Source of the DNA: Sweltsa coloradensis
Lineage: Eukaryota; Arthropoda; Insecta; Plecoptera; Chloroperlidae
DNA length: 64,000 nucleotides
NCBI GenBank assembly: GCA_024449915.1
Contig: JAMZAV010000161.1
Location: 1,054,001-1,118,000, forward strand
Direction: 5' to 3'
The translations under genes were made by a program, and so were the position numbers. Under the pieces are notes generated by a model. It searched no databases. It saw only the letters and a list, made by a program, of their open reading frames with translations, and had not been told where the DNA came from. Shown piece after piece: positions 1 through 11,794 of this stretch; within the stretch, counting starts at the first letter, position 1; each line of letters opens with the position of its first letter.

Positions 1-226
1 AGAAACACGTGATCAACGACCCCGCCAACCTGATAGAAGACAACTTCGTCGGCTTCAAGCGAGTCTGCGATAAGGACTTCGCCTTCATCTCCAACCCTGA
101 GGCCGCCTCGCTCTGGCGGGACAAGGTCAACTGCACCATCGTCAACCTACCCGAGGTGTTCGTCAAGTACACAAACAGCTTCGTTCTGCCCAAGAATAGT
201 CCTTACCTTGATCTCTTCAATAATAA
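1..226 (+). CDS. Copy A exon 9 (partial): IR S2 lobe
   Basis: Open in the frame of codon 3-5 and truncated by the window edge at its 5' end. Encodes INDPANLIEDNFVGFKRVC, then FAFISNPEAASLW and KNSPYLDLFNN. The donor GTACGT follows at 227, splitting a Lys codon (phase 2), as in copies B-D. Two to three conserved cysteines and an aromatic-rich core fit the S2 lobe of IRs. Confidence 0.88.
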
Positions 227-348
227 GTACGTCAACTTTCATCTCCATTCATTGCACTTAAATTGTATCAACATGTTCATTAAAATAAATAATAATGTTA
301 AATTCGGTATTTCATAAATCATTATACATTATTAACTATTGTTTTAGC

Positions 349-490
349 CTTCCGCGGTAGCTTACGTGATTGGGACACAGGTTCAAAGTGTATGTCCCTA
401 AGAGGACGCGGGATCGAATCCCGCATAAGGCACGTGTTTTTGTATCCTTCGCTCTCATTTATTACCAGTCGTCGTCTCGAATAGAAATAT
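349..490 (+). repeat. tRNA-derived SINE-like repeat
   Basis: Contains a B-box-like core (GGGATCGAATCCC, about 410-422) inside a short hairpin, followed by a tail with CGTCTCGAATAG that recurs at 17100, 50330 and 53712. It lacks a complete cloverleaf, so it is a SINE rather than a tRNA gene. Confidence 0.6.
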
Positions 491-725
491 TGCAATATTG
501 ACCATAGATACTAATTTAACCGTACATAGAGACATAAAAAAATATTTAAAACAACTATTGTCCAGTAGTTATTATTGTGAGCCTGTATTATATGTTTAAT
601 CGAATTTTTATGTTGTACTGTTTTTATAAGCTTACCTTATTTTTAAATTTTAGGCCTGATTACGCTTGTGGTAAAATTTTAATAAAATGCAGCAAAGCTA
701 AACTCAAGAAGGTATAAATGTGCAT

Positions 726-772
726 TTAGAGTGTACCCAGTCAGTAACTAAACTGATTATTCATTGGAGCAC
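726..772 (+). repeat. Fragment of the CCCACTCAGTCAC SINE family
   Basis: Related to longer copies at about 46000-46140, 46665-46815 and, in reverse, 59400-59520. The shared core is an AGAGTGTACCCAGTCAGT-like segment followed by a segment around TTCATTGGAG. Confidence 0.45.
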
Positions 773-2742
773 TATTAATTTTAGAAGACTTACTGACATG
801 GTTACAAAATTCGACGTAGATGTGCAGAGTAGATATTTAAAATCAAAACAATATATTAAATTAATGTACTAACCGGAATGAGACAAATTTGGCAGTTGGC
901 ACACAGCTGTTCGCACGGCCAAAAAGCATCGACGTGTATAAAACTTTGCAAATTTGTCAATAAAGCATTGTATGGGACAGCCCTGAAGTCGTAGATATTT
1001 TAAATTTTGTCAGAAAAAACACGAATATAGTAAATTCTTTACTTTTTAACAAAATCATCGAGTAAAAAACTTTTTTGTTTTTTTAAGTATGACCGTCGTG
1101 CCCTGTACTTCCACTTCCGTGACAACTTTTGTTTTAAATTTTGTTAGGATTTCCGCTGTAGGATGTTATTACTTCGACTAGATTTAATAGGGAATTAAGG
1201 TGCTAGAGCAATTTTGTAGGGAATGTTCGAAGACTCAGTCCCAACATTGAGTGAACTACAATGAGCACACATACTCATAGGTTACTGCACTTCTAAGGGA
1301 CTTTGCCCAAAATGCAATGTTGTGCGATCTGCGACCTGTGATTATATTATGTTTTACTGTACGACGGCTGTATTTTTAGCTATGCTAGCCTACCTACAGA
1401 AAAGAGGGCATTCAGTCACATGCTCGTGTAAAAACAATGTTTTTGTCTAAAAAGTATTGACGAATTTCATTTCAACACGTGATGTTATTTGATTCCTTAC
1501 AAATCCAAAGAAAATTTGCTAAAAAAACATAACAAACCTTATTTCAAGGCAAAACTATTAATATTCATAGCTTTAGTTCTCTACACATAATAAAGTTTCG
1601 TTGAATCTGATATACATTTCTCTTCTACAACCCTGGTACATCATTATCGGCAAAGCAACTCAATCTGCGTTCTCTAAAATAATGTCAACTCCCTCAGTCT
1701 TCCTTCTCTCTCTCTCTCTCTCTCTGTCGCTGTCTTATCACACTCTATTTAGTTTGTTACCTTTCCCGCGCTCATACAACCCTGATAGACAAGCTTCCTC
1801 TACCGTTCACCCAAACAAACCCCCCATCATAGAACGCCACGCGTTAATTCAACCAATGTGTTAACCAAGCATTGTTATCATACATATTCCTATTGTTACT
1901 AATCGCATTTTTAAATTTTCTTCATATTTAAAAAAATTATTTATACCCATTCTTACAACTCGCTTTTTGAAACAGTATTTTTTAAATTCTTTCTTTAATA
2001 TCCACATTTTGAGTTTCCGTTCACATTCAATGGAGCTGATAAGAATTGCCCATCCGACCACGAATTTTGATTATTATGTTTTTGTACCACCTGAATATAT
2101 AAGTTGACAGAGTGTGTATATTATATCATATTACAATGTAATTTAATATGAACTCGCCCTTTTCATCCACATAATGAAATTTAATATAATTTCATGTTGA
2201 TTTTCTCGATAAACTACCTTCAAAGGATGCGATCAACATTTTATATATTTCTGACTTCTAATAATACTAGATATTATTATTTATATTTATTATTATTATT
2301 TATTTTATTATATATATATTATATTTTATTATTATATTATATATTTTTTTTATTATTAAACATAATATGTTTTCCCGAAAATGAATAATATATTCAATAT
2401 TTATCCTAGATATTCCTGTTGGAGGATTCAATTATTGTGAAAGTGGTCAACATAATAAATAATTTTTGATTACGTTCTTATATGCATATTAATAGTGTCA
2501 AAATTGGAGTTTAGCTGAATTTTAGGGATGATTTGTTACGAATTGAACACAATCTGTTTTATCCATACAGCTTGAACTCAAGAACAAGAGAATCAAATTC
2601 TTGCATAGATAAAATAATGTCCCACTATCATTTATTCTCTTTTGTAATCGATTTCAAGAAGTTGGATGGATAAATTGAAACGTGTCACGTATAGGTTGTC
2701 ATTATGAGAAATATGAGTGAATATAGTGTGCACCTGTTGCAG

Positions 2743-2895
2743 ACTTCTCAAGCTGCTGAACGATGGCGTCTTACGGAAGATCTATCGCAAGTTCATGTTT
2801 AAAGAGGAACCTGTCCAGCAGAACATGTTCAACAGTATCGTATTGGAGGATGTCACCCCCATGTTGGTGATAGTTGTGGGCGGGGCCCTTGCTGG
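2743..2895 (+). CDS. Copy A exon 10: distal S2 and start of M3
   Basis: Acceptor TTGCAG at 2737-2742, donor GTGAGT at 2896. Encodes KLLNDGVLRKIYRKFMFKEE, then FNSIVLEDVTPMLVIVVGG, which begins the last membrane helix. 153 bp, the same length as exon 10 in copies B, C and D; phase 2 in and phase 2 out. Confidence 0.92.
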
Positions 2896-3498
2896 GTGAG
2901 TGTTGCATTTTGAACATTATTTTACAAGGCTTGTTATACAGGGGGGGGTTACAGGCTAGAAGGAAAGCTTTGTAGCTATAATTAAATACCCGAAAGAAAC
3001 GAGGAGTAGCAAAAGTTCACGTTGACTAAAAATATTGAACATTTTTTGCAAAAGGCAAAATTCTATGATCCCACGTTGGGTAGATATTCATCATTAAAAT
3101 TCTCTTTTAAAATATAACAACGAAGATAAATGTTAAAATGTTGAATTGCGATATTTTTTTAAAAGATAATTTTATGTATGAAACCAGATATCCACAGTAG
3201 CTATGCATGCTTGTCCAACTAAGCGATAAAACTGCATGAGCAAAGATTGTCTTTGATATGAGCGTTAGTAAAGATCGATGAACAACATACAATCTCGCAT
3301 TATTTTACAGTTGGATAGAAGAAGAGATTTTTTTTACCTAATGCAGCCAATGATAAATACCTTGACCAGCCAAAAGTAAATACGATTTAACGAGGATGGG
3401 TGTAAAAATCATATATTTAAACCGAAGGGTAAGGGGTTATACTAGTATCTATGGGTTGTATTATTGATTTAGTTTATATTGTATTGTTTATGTTTTAG

Positions 3499-3724
3499 TT
3501 GGGTGTTGGTAGCGCTGGAACGCGCAGCACTTCACACGCTGACGAAGCACCCGATTCCAGACCTCAACACCGTCATTGCGATGACCAAGAACCGCATCCG
3601 AAACCGCGGGAAAACTCACAACGGTCTTCCGAAGAACAAGGCGGGGCAGAGAAGAAAGTTCAAGAAGCTTGCGAAAGAGAACTTGGCGAATACTGTAATA
3701 CCGAAGAGATTGAGGCCGGCGTAG
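3499..3724 (+). CDS. Copy A exon 11: end of M3, basic tail, stop
   Basis: Acceptor TTTTAG at 3493-3498. The exon completes the split Gly codon, continues the membrane helix (WVLVALERAALHTL) and ends in a Lys/Arg-rich cytoplasmic tail (RGKTHNGLPKNKAGQRRKFK). Stop codon TAG at 3722-3724. Confidence 0.9.
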
Positions 3725-4061
3725 AGGTCGTAGTAGAGTAGGCGATGGTTTACTGAATTATAATATACTACATTAGTGTGACGTCATGCAAGATGGCCGC
3801 CACATAGCAACACCCCATTAACGGCGACACTGACACTAAACGAAAGTTAATTTGCAGGTGGTATTTACGATAAACTCTCGCTAAACTATCTTTGAATTAT
3901 ACACAATCACAAGTTTCTCCCGATGACAAAAACATCAATTAAAAGAGGGGGGAAAGTTTCTTCAAACCGTGAATGTTAGAATGTTTGTTTTCCATGAAAT
4001 TGTAGACCTATAGTTAATTTTGGGTTAAACGAAGGTTATATTTGCAAATACGATTTCATTC

Positions 4062-4144
4062 ATTCGTTCATTTATTTATTTATTTATTATTTATTTATTT
4101 ATTTATGTATTTATTTATTTATTTATTTATTCATTTATTTATTT

Positions 4145-4180
<36 letters not shown>

Positions 4181-4196
4181 TTCATTTATTTATTTA
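4062..4196. repeat. (TTTA)n microsatellite
   Basis: About 135 bp of slightly interrupted ATTT/TTTA tetranucleotide repeat, with occasional ATTC variants. Confidence 0.95.
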
Positions 4197-4772
4197 ATTA
4201 CAGCGAGAATATGTTTACATTATAAGACTTCTAGAAAGCTAATGTATGAAGTCCTGGTTTACCCGGAAAGTGATAGCAAAAAGAAAAAAAACACTTAAAA
4301 CAGATGACCAGGGTCACAAAGACACTCAAGTTATTTTATTGACACTCATTATCACAAGACCACTAATACAATAATTTTTAACTGCGTATTATTTGTATGA
4401 GATTATCTCCAAGCTATGATATTTTATTGCTCAAGTTGGTGCAGCACAAAATAAGCGTTGGTTAAAAGTCAAATTATCGGTTGCTATGGGTGTTGCCATG
4501 CGGCCATTTTGCCCTGACGTCACGACTGATATTGTTAGCGAAATATTGTATTAACCTTTCCTCGCAGAGTTCTATAAAGAATACCAGAACATTTTTTAAC
4601 CTGTTGTCATTGTCTATTTTCATGTCTAGCCATTACACGTTGTAATATTTATGGATCAGAATTACCAATCAAAATGTCAGCAAGGACACTTTAAAAATAA
4701 ACACAAAATCAATAACGACCAAATAAAGTTGTAATGACCATTATAGTCTATAGGACATTCTTGAACTGTTTC

Positions 4773-4940
4773 TCGATTTGGTTAGTCGGGAAACACTCCC
4801 GTAGGTGGAATTGTTAATATTTAATACAATTCAGAATCTAAAAAAAGAAAAACATCTCGATCGGGGTAAGAGTAAGGTGCCTACCTGGAATGTGGGAGAC
4901 TCGGGTTCGAACCCCGATCAGGATGGAGTTTTTAACTTAC
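4773..4940 (+). repeat. tRNA-like SINE with CTCGATTTGGTTAGTCGGG head
   Basis: A head reading CTCGATTTGGTTAGTCGGG is followed by a segment with ATACAATTCAGAA and then a tRNA-like half (GCCTACCTGGAATGTGGGAG, GGGTTCGAACCCCGATC). The same modules recur at 9015-9291 (reverse head) and 36954-37730. Confidence 0.7.
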
Positions 4941-6188
4941 AAGGATTAATATAATTAATATTAATAATAATATTCTTGAGCTGATTGTGGTGAAAATTTG
5001 GTTAAAAAATGATGATTTTTCACTTTTACTCTGAAATGCGTTCAAGAGAGAGAATGAGATAGGACAAAATACACCTGTATTTATACAGCCCACAACCAAA
5101 CGTTAAAACAACACACTGTATAGGCCTACTATAACCACCCCCCTAATTCCACTTTTATGATTATTGACGTTATTATGAAGCGAGTTACACTCATTACAAA
5201 CTATCTTGTGAACAATCAGTGTTTTTATTTACCATTAATTTCCCCTCTTGTAACAGTATTTTATTATATTTGTAACGGTACTAATTTATATCCACATATT
5301 TTATTGTATCCCATTTCCTGGATTAACTTTCTAAGTTTTTATTGGTCAATTTTAATGTTTTACCTCGTACATAAACCTGAAATTGTTCTTTAGTAATCTT
5401 TCTTGTCATAAAATGCTTAAATTAAAACGAATCCAATTAATAATTAACTTTTCCCACGATTTCCTTACCTTATCGGCATTTACAAATATTTTTTTCATCA
5501 CAAAAATGTAATCTACGTTTGGACAATATAGAAGTTATAAACAATACACAATTCAACATGGTAACCACATTGTGGGACTGAGTAATCATTTTGATCGTTT
5601 TCTTTTGTCAAATAATTTACTTTCTAAACTGGCCAATTTTAACCATATGTATTGATTACTCAGCTGTCGCATTCTGTTAAAAAAATTTCTAATTTTTTCT
5701 CGACTAGTTCTATCTAACCAGTTGCCAAAATGACCACCACCCCCATAGGCCTACTCATGCGTATAGATAGCTTGACACGCATCAACAGCTTTAGATAGCG
5801 ATTTACGTTATAAATAATTTCACCGGAGTTTTGAGAGCATGTTATGACACGTTGCCATGCAATGTAGGCTAATTTCCCAGGTGAAACAAACATTAGATTA
5901 TATCAGTGACAACACAAAGATATGCTGTAAATGTGAGTGACCCATTTTGGGTTTGAGTTCCTAGGTGTTCACGCAAACTGCGTGAACCTACCACATATGA
6001 ATTTATTTTAAAACAGGGTGGTGGTGGGATTTTATTCCTTAGAACTTTTGAGAAAACATAACATACATTTTTGCATGTGCAAATGCTTTCCTCAGTTTTA
6101 AAAGAAGCAGATTTTAAATAATAATAATTTTACGATAAAGGAAAGCTTTTTGTCCTGGAACGAAATAGAACAAGAACACACACTTAAA

Positions 6189-6243
6189 AACAATTAACCA
6201 AGGTCACTTTTTTTTTGTGTAAGTGACCTTGGTTAATTGTTTT
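6189..6243. repeat. Perfect short hairpin
   Basis: The arms AACAATTAACCAAGGTCACT and its exact reverse complement flank a T-rich loop. A small foldback element or MITE remnant; no gene function is implied. Confidence 0.85.
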
Positions 6244-6687
6244 TTGCACTCTACAATACCAGTGATTTTTTCTGGAACTTTTCCTGAAGCCAGTTTTTAT
6301 CAGATTGTTACCACACTTTGCACACATGTCATAATCATGTATATACAGTCTTCGATAGTAGCACATTTATTTTAACCATCACAAAAAAGTCGAAACAAAT
6401 GAAAGTGGATTTTTAGGATTTTGAATTTCTATTAAATCATCAAAATTGGTACTTTTCAGAATTTATTTTTGCGTAATGCGCAATAATGTTTACTAAGCTT
6501 TCACTATAAAAGAGTGACCATCTCCTTGCTTGACAATGACGAAAAATTGCATGTCTATCAGATGGAAAAGTTCCCAAAAAAGTTTTCAATAGTTGACTCT
6601 TAATAATATCTTAATGGATATATGGTTTGCCATTATCGATACTGACTGATTTTAGCTATAGCAGTCTATCATTAAAGATTGAAATTA

Positions 6688-6860
6688 GTACGAAAACGCC
6701 AAAGCTATTGTTCGACGAGTGAGCGAGCTATGTGCTGAGTACCCGGGAACATTCCCTTTCCTCCCCCAACCTAAGGCGGGATGAATCCAGCATGATTCGT
6801 TCCTCCCTAGGCTAGAATGAAGCATTATGGACTTACGGTTGACGTGCCCTTATACTAATC
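6688..6860. repeat. Degraded CTAGGAAAACGCC MITE
   Basis: Begins near CGAAAACGCC and shares GACGAGTGAGCGAG and AGTACCCGGG segments with the longer copies at 25503-25797 and 30695-30994. The right terminus is not preserved. Confidence 0.55.
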
Positions 6861-8032
6861 CTAAAAACCCTGTCATTTATACTTAATATATCAATGAAAT
6901 CATATTATGAACTTGTATAAATCATTAAATGTGCAGATACTAAATCTGGAGATTTGTATAAAAATAAGCTATAAATTTTATGTCCACAATTCAATTTCTC
7001 ATGCGTAATACTTTATTGTGGCTGAATGCATACTCCCTACACATCATTATCCTCAGCCCAATTTTAATTGTCTGTACATAATATTAATGAAAAAAATTCA
7101 ACAAGTCTATCGCTTTTTTCTAATAGCCACAATCAATCAACCAACAACATTTTCGGTCATTAATTTGTAAGCAACGATTAATAACACAATCGGACAACCG
7201 TCCTATATTAGACTCGTAATCCAACGTTAATGAAACGAAATCCCCAAAGTCGTTGGAGACACGAATGAAATATTTATCATCCTAATGCACATTTTATTTA
7301 TGAGTGCTGTCATTAGATCGTTTTTGTCTCGTTTACATGTGGAAGATCTTTATCTGCGCAATGACGTACACTTATTATAGGATTTGATTTAGTTCCTGAA
7401 CGCGGATTACGAGCGGATATTTCGATAGTATGCCAACAGTGAGCGGACGCATCACACTGCGCATAAATCGCCTACATTGCCAGTTTCCCCTGAATCTTAA
7501 ACAAAATTATTTTCAAGCTTGTTGTTTTTTCTACCACACTGTTAGAATTGATTTTTAATCGTGAACCATATATAATATTTATTATGTTCCTTGCAAGTGT
7601 TGTTGAAACGTAAGAACAATTAAAATAAATCAATTCAAAATGTTATTAAAAACGTGACTATTATGAAATTGTCTAAACTGAACACTTCATAATAGCGTAA
7701 ATGATTAGATTCTGTGTTTTTGACCGTGTGTTGCATAACATTCTATTGCATCTTTGATGTGTAGATACATAAGCAAAAATATTAATTTTTTAGTACGTAA
7801 ACACGGAATCGCAAACGAAACGTTAATTTTTCGCTCCCTGTAATTTTTGCCTGTGAATTGTTGCATTATTATTTTAGAATGTACATAGTTAATGTATAAT
7901 ATTAATTTTAAAAAGGTAATAAGTTAAATCTCATCCAATTGAGTATATTTTCCTCCCAGAGTGTGTTTAGTGTGTTCGTGTGTATAGAGGTGTGCATCTC
8001 AGTGCCGTGTGATAGTGTAGCTATCTCCCAGC

Positions 8033-8189
8033 ATGGGGTGGCTAGGCCCCCTAGTGATCCTCAGCGTCGCGACGCTTGCCTTCACCGCCTTGAATCAGGA
8101 CCCCAGGGTCTCAACTAAAACAGCAGCCCACGTGGTCTTCAGCATCCGGTCTTACTTCAGGTCCGACTGTGTCTACTTCGTCACTTCTG
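8033..8189 (+). CDS. Copy B exon 1: start codon and signal peptide
   Basis: Begins at the ATG in AGCATGGGGTGG; copies C and D start at the equivalent ATG. Encodes MGWLGPLVILSVATLAFTAL, a hydrophobic signal peptide, then RSYFRSDCVYFVTS. Donor GTAAAG at 8190; 157 bp as in C and D, ending in phase 1. Confidence 0.9.
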
Positions 8190-9333
8190 GTAAAGAAACA
8201 CTTTCTACAGCAATATTAGCATTTATATATTTTAAAAATTATTTGGTTGAACATTTTCAAATTGTGCAGGCTATACCTATTGTTAATTATGAATCACCCA
8301 CAAATCAAATCAAATCGGTTCATGTAGCCTATTTGACGAAGAAAGAAATAATATTTTTTTAGTAACTTAAAACTACTACAAGTAACTTTACTGGCAGGAC
8401 TCTATTAACGCCGCACAACGCTACGTGTGTACTATGGATTATGTAAGTTAAGTCTAAATAAATATTAAGTATTAACTTGATCTGCTTTAAATTCCTCCCT
8501 ACGAGGTTTTGGGTATCACTTTTGTAAGTAATTAGTAATTTTCGATGTTTTTTAAACTATATTTTATTAAAAAAGGTGTGAAACGGGTCATTTCGCCTCG
8601 TCGCGTGTTTACACTCACTCGTGCGTGAGTTCGACGTTTCGGAACCACTGTGGGTTCCATCTTCAGAACGACTGGACGGACGACACACCTTTTAAAATAT
8701 ATTCGGGCCGCGAAAGTCTTAAATGTTTCATAAACTAGGTATATTTTGATTGTATAAAACATAGGATTCAAAGAGAGAGCCTATAAAAAAACCTTATTGA
8801 AAAATGCATAGAGAAATATTATAACAGTAATGTTAAAGACAAATCCAATATAATTTTAAAATATATGATTTTTTCGTGGAAAATCTGTCCAAGGAAAAGC
8901 GCTTATGATACTGCGTCATATTGTATACTGCTTGTTCACTTCTAGCATTAATTCCTCACATGGTTATTTGACAGGACTATTTAAATGTAAATTCGAAGAA
9001 ATGATGATTACCTTATTATTTACTACAATTCAGAAATTAAAAAGTCCGCTCTAACCGGGATTCGAAACACGGGTCTCCCAGTGGCTAGTCTTAACCACTG
9101 GACCATCAGGACGGGTACATTTTAATCTCTTATTGTAGCTGCATTATACATCTAAATGGATTAAGACGCTCACCTGGAATGTGGGAGACCCGTGGTTCGA
9201 ATCCCGGTTGGGGCGGACTTTTTTAATTTCTGAATTGTAGTAAATAATAACAATTACACCAACGGGAGTGTTTTCCCGACTAACCAAATCGAGAAATGAT
9301 GATTACCTTCTTGAACATCTCTGTTCCCTTCAG
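8190..9333 (+). other. Intron 1 of copy B
   Basis: 1.1 kb GT-AG intron. Around 8615-8690 it has a GACGTTTCGGAACC...ATCTTCAG segment, a motif common in dispersed insect repeats. Its 3' part holds the tRNA-bearing foldback insertion at 9015-9291, which ends only about 40 bp before exon 2. Confidence 0.75.
9015..9291. mobile_element. Palindromic tRNA-like insertion with 18-bp target-site duplication
   Basis: An 18-bp direct repeat (AGAAATGATGATTACCTT at 8997-9014 and 9292-9309) brackets the insertion. Inside, arms of about 60 bp (9015-9080 and 9180-9250) are inverted: each contains ACAATTCAG, AGTCCGC, and a tRNA B-box-like TTCGAATCCCGG or its complement. The right end carries the CCGACTAACCAAATCGAG module shared with the SINE at 4773. 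A duplication this long fits LINE-assisted (SINE-type) insertion. It lies 24 bp from exon 2 once the duplication is counted. Confidence 0.8.
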
Positions 9334-9521
9334 ACAGTCTCGGCGAGCGGTATTACGTGGTGTCCACGCAGAAGATGTTGGGCCAGCAGAAAGCCACCTT
9401 CACCAAGGTGCTCCCTTATAAGGTGCTTCACGTGGTGGTGGCGAAGCTCCGGAAATACTGCAACATTCCCATCTACGTCATGTTCTCGGATAATGCGGAC
9501 ATCAGGGAGTTTCTTATGACG
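9334..9521 (+). CDS. Copy B exon 2: N-terminal extracellular region
   Basis: Acceptor CCTTCAG at 9327-9333, donor GTAAGG at 9522. 188 bp in B, C and D; phase 1 in, phase 0 out. Encodes SLGERYYVVSTQKMLGQQKA, then CNIPIYVMFSDNADIREFL. Part of the IR N-terminal region upstream of S1, with no recognised separate domain. Confidence 0.9.
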
Positions 9522-10548
9522 GTAAGGAGCAAGTATTGGTTGGAGTTTTCACATGGAAAATATTTATTTTACACCATGTACGATAAAATAGTTGAAACAT
9601 TATTAAATAGTAACAGACAAAAATGTAGACTGTAAAATCAATTTTGTTCTTTCAGTAAAATTCTCTTTACCGTTTATTATTTTTGTACATTTATACATTG
9701 TTTTGTAGGGTAATCTCTACGTGCAGCACCGGTTTACATTAAATTCAAAATAACATTAGTGTTAGTGGGACTATAAGCCATTGGGATAGAACCCAATACC
9801 ATCGACCATAGAAGTAGTCTTCATCGCATTGGGTATCATTTCCCATGCGAGGTTATACCCATACCGAGCGTTAGGCACACATTTTGGGGATCACTCGTAA
9901 ATTTCCTAGTCATAGGCTGGTTGAGAAGTTAAGATAAATAAATCCAGGAGTCTAGTTGTATCTATTAAGCCCAGCCCTTGATTTACTCCAGTTCAATTCT
10001 AGTGTTCGAGTGTTCGAGTGTATACATGTATTCTTGTTTATATTATGATGACATTTGCTGCATGCAAACGGAAAACATTAAAAGATAAGAAGAATGTATA
10101 TCAAAGTTTCCGTTTTGATTTGAAAGACGGACACTATATTGTTAGTTAAAAATATCCCATTTAATTCATAAATAAAGTAGGTATACAGTAACGTGGAATC
10201 AATATAAACTGAGGATAACCTTACAATAAAACGTTAGTGAGGATTGCGGTTTCGAGCCCGTGACCTCCCTCTTGCGCGTTTCGCTGTCTAGTATTCAGCT
10301 CTTTACAGCTTCCTTGTAAGTGTTCCCCTTGACGACCTCCCTAACGACGACGACGACAATGACAACACGAACTATGAAAACGATGTAAGGACCCCCTCTC
10401 CCTACTATTTCCCATGGTTGGTTCTAACCAGCATGGGATTTTCCTCCAAAAATCCCCTATGCCAGAGACGCGCATTATGACCTGACGCTCCCCAAATGTA
10501 CCAAACCTACTAAGTGAGTGATTAAACTAATATTTCTCTTATTCCCAG
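9522..10548 (+). other. Intron 2 of copy B
   Basis: About 1 kb. The 3' half (about 10230-10500) resembles segments at 18150-18390 and, in reverse, 60300-60540: an ACGACGACGAC-rich part followed by a CCCCTAT...GCGC motif, a dispersed repeat. No exon seen. Confidence 0.65.
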
Positions 10549-10851
10549 GCCGCAAAGCAACTGAAGCTCGCCTCTTCTGTCTGGCTCCTGTTCATGATGA
10601 CGCCACAGTCTATAGACTCGATCTTCCAGGACGCGTATGTTCCGTTCGACACCGAGTTCATCGTAGCTAGGAAGCTGTCCGAGGACCTGGTGCAGCTGAC
10701 CGAAGTCTACCGCGTCATGAGGGGTGGGCCGCTGATTCAGTACGGCTTCAGTAGGTGGGAGTCCAACAAGGGGATGGGGACCCCTGTGGATGGACTCTAC
10801 CAGAGGAGAGACAGCCTAGAGGGGATGGTCATGAGGGGAGCTGACGTGCAT
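10549..10851 (+). CDS. Copy B exon 3: N-terminal extracellular region
   Basis: Acceptor TTCCCAG, donor GTAAGG at 10852; 303 bp, phase 0 to phase 0. Encodes KLASSVWLLFMMTPQS, then AYVPFDTEFIVARKLSEDL, then GLYQRRDSLEGMVMRGADVH. The Y-RRD-LEG-V-R block is characteristic of the segment that leads into S1 in many insect IRs. Confidence 0.92.
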
Positions 10852-11690
10852 GTAAGGTTCTTCTATGTCATACTTATTTTAAATTCCAGTTTTAAACACT
10901 ATTTTCAACAGGACGCACTCGGTTGATAACTTACGTTTTAAATTTTGAAAAATGTACAAAACAAAATAATCCAAATATTAAATTAATTGTCCCTGACAAA
11001 TATGTTATTGTTTTTAAAAAGTTTTTTTGTTGATAAATTCTATGACGGTACAGGTACAGGATTTGACAGTCGAGTCGAGTTCGGGTACTGAACTATTTCG
11101 GGTTCTCGGATCGGGTAGGGTATGCAAAAGACGGTCGTTATAATAATGAATGTTAAAAGGGATAATGAATTTCAATTATGAAAGCCCAATTATAATTTTA
11201 TTTCAATTAATTTCTATTGTCTGGATTTTTATTGAATGGAATTTTGAATATTAGCTAGAAATTAATTTTAAACATTCTGGACCGGCACCTCCACCATTTC
11301 CGAAAATATTTTTGTTATCCTAAAATCGTGTACCTTTTATTTACTTTTGGGTAACCCCCAAATACTCGACCTTACCCGAAATTTCGGATAACAGCATACA
11401 TCTAATGAAGACCAAAGCAATTGAAATATTACTTTTTTTAAGTTTAATAAAATAAATCTCCTTTGATTTGTCTTTAAATAAATATGTTCACATTTATTTT
11501 TATTCCGAATATGTTTAATCTTTCTTTACCTTATTAAGTTAAATTTTTATACAACGATCAGTGTCTTGTGCAAAGTAATATTATATTAATTTTAATTAAA
11601 TATTTCTAATAACTAATAATGCTAGGCCTATGATTGTGCTTGTAATAGTTTGAGCCCACAACTGCTAATTGAACTGTGTTTCGTCCCCAG
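10852..11690 (+). other. Intron 3 of copy B
   Basis: AT-rich intron of 0.84 kb. Around 11280-11300 it carries the reverse complement of the GGTGGAGGTGCCGG motif found in the tandem repeat at 13930-15165. No gene seen. Confidence 0.65.
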
Positions 11691-11794
11691 TACCCTCCCG
11701 TGTCCCTTCTCAACACGACCGCCAACAACGAGACAGAACTCAGCGGATTCTCAGGAGAAGTCTGGAACATCCTGGAGAAGGAACTAAACTTTTC
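11691..11794 (+). CDS. Copy B exon 4: start of S1
   Basis: Acceptor TCCCCAG, donor GTAAGC at 11795; 104 bp, ends in phase 2. Encodes YPPVSLLNTTANNETELSGF then SGEVWNILEKELNFS. The G-x-x-G-E-V-W...L pattern is the opening of the iGluR S1 lobe (G-x-x-x-D/E-L/V...L). Confidence 0.92.

Larger units (their letters stand above)
227..2742 (+). other. Intron 9 of copy A
   Basis: GT-AG intron of about 2.5 kb. It holds a tRNA-like SINE near 349-490, a SINE fragment near 726-772, a CT run near 1708-1728 and an AT-rich TTA/TAT-rich tract near 2265-2360. No coding exon was recognised in it. Confidence 0.7.
1..3724 (+). other. Copy A: 3' part of an ionotropic receptor (IR) gene
   Basis: Last three exons of a divergent ionotropic glutamate receptor-like gene; the 5' part lies outside the window. 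The visible product covers the distal S2 ligand-binding lobe (FAFISNPEAASLW), the third membrane helix (NSIVLEDVTPMLVIVVGG then WVLVALE) and a basic cytoplasmic tail ending in a stop at 3722-3724. IRs are dendritic ligand-gated cation channels used by insects for odour, taste, humidity or temperature sensing; which stimulus applies here cannot be read. Borders and phases match those of copies B-D exactly. In exons 9 and 10 it is closest to copy D (both have INDPANLIE and VNLP). No frame break is seen in the visible part. Confidence 0.85.
3725..8032. other. Spacer between copies A and B
   Basis: About 4.3 kb with no supportable gene. It contains a TTTA microsatellite (4062-4196), a tRNA-like SINE (4773-4940), a short perfect hairpin (6189-6243) and a degraded MITE (6688-6860). 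It should hold the copy A 3' UTR and the copy B promoter, but no clear poly(A) signal or TATA box was identified. Confidence 0.7.

Noticed and set aside
6184..6366. Minus-strand frame with a zinc-finger-like C-x2-C pattern
   Set aside because: Sixty residues only, begins in a perfect hairpin repeat, and lacks any further zinc-ligand spacing.
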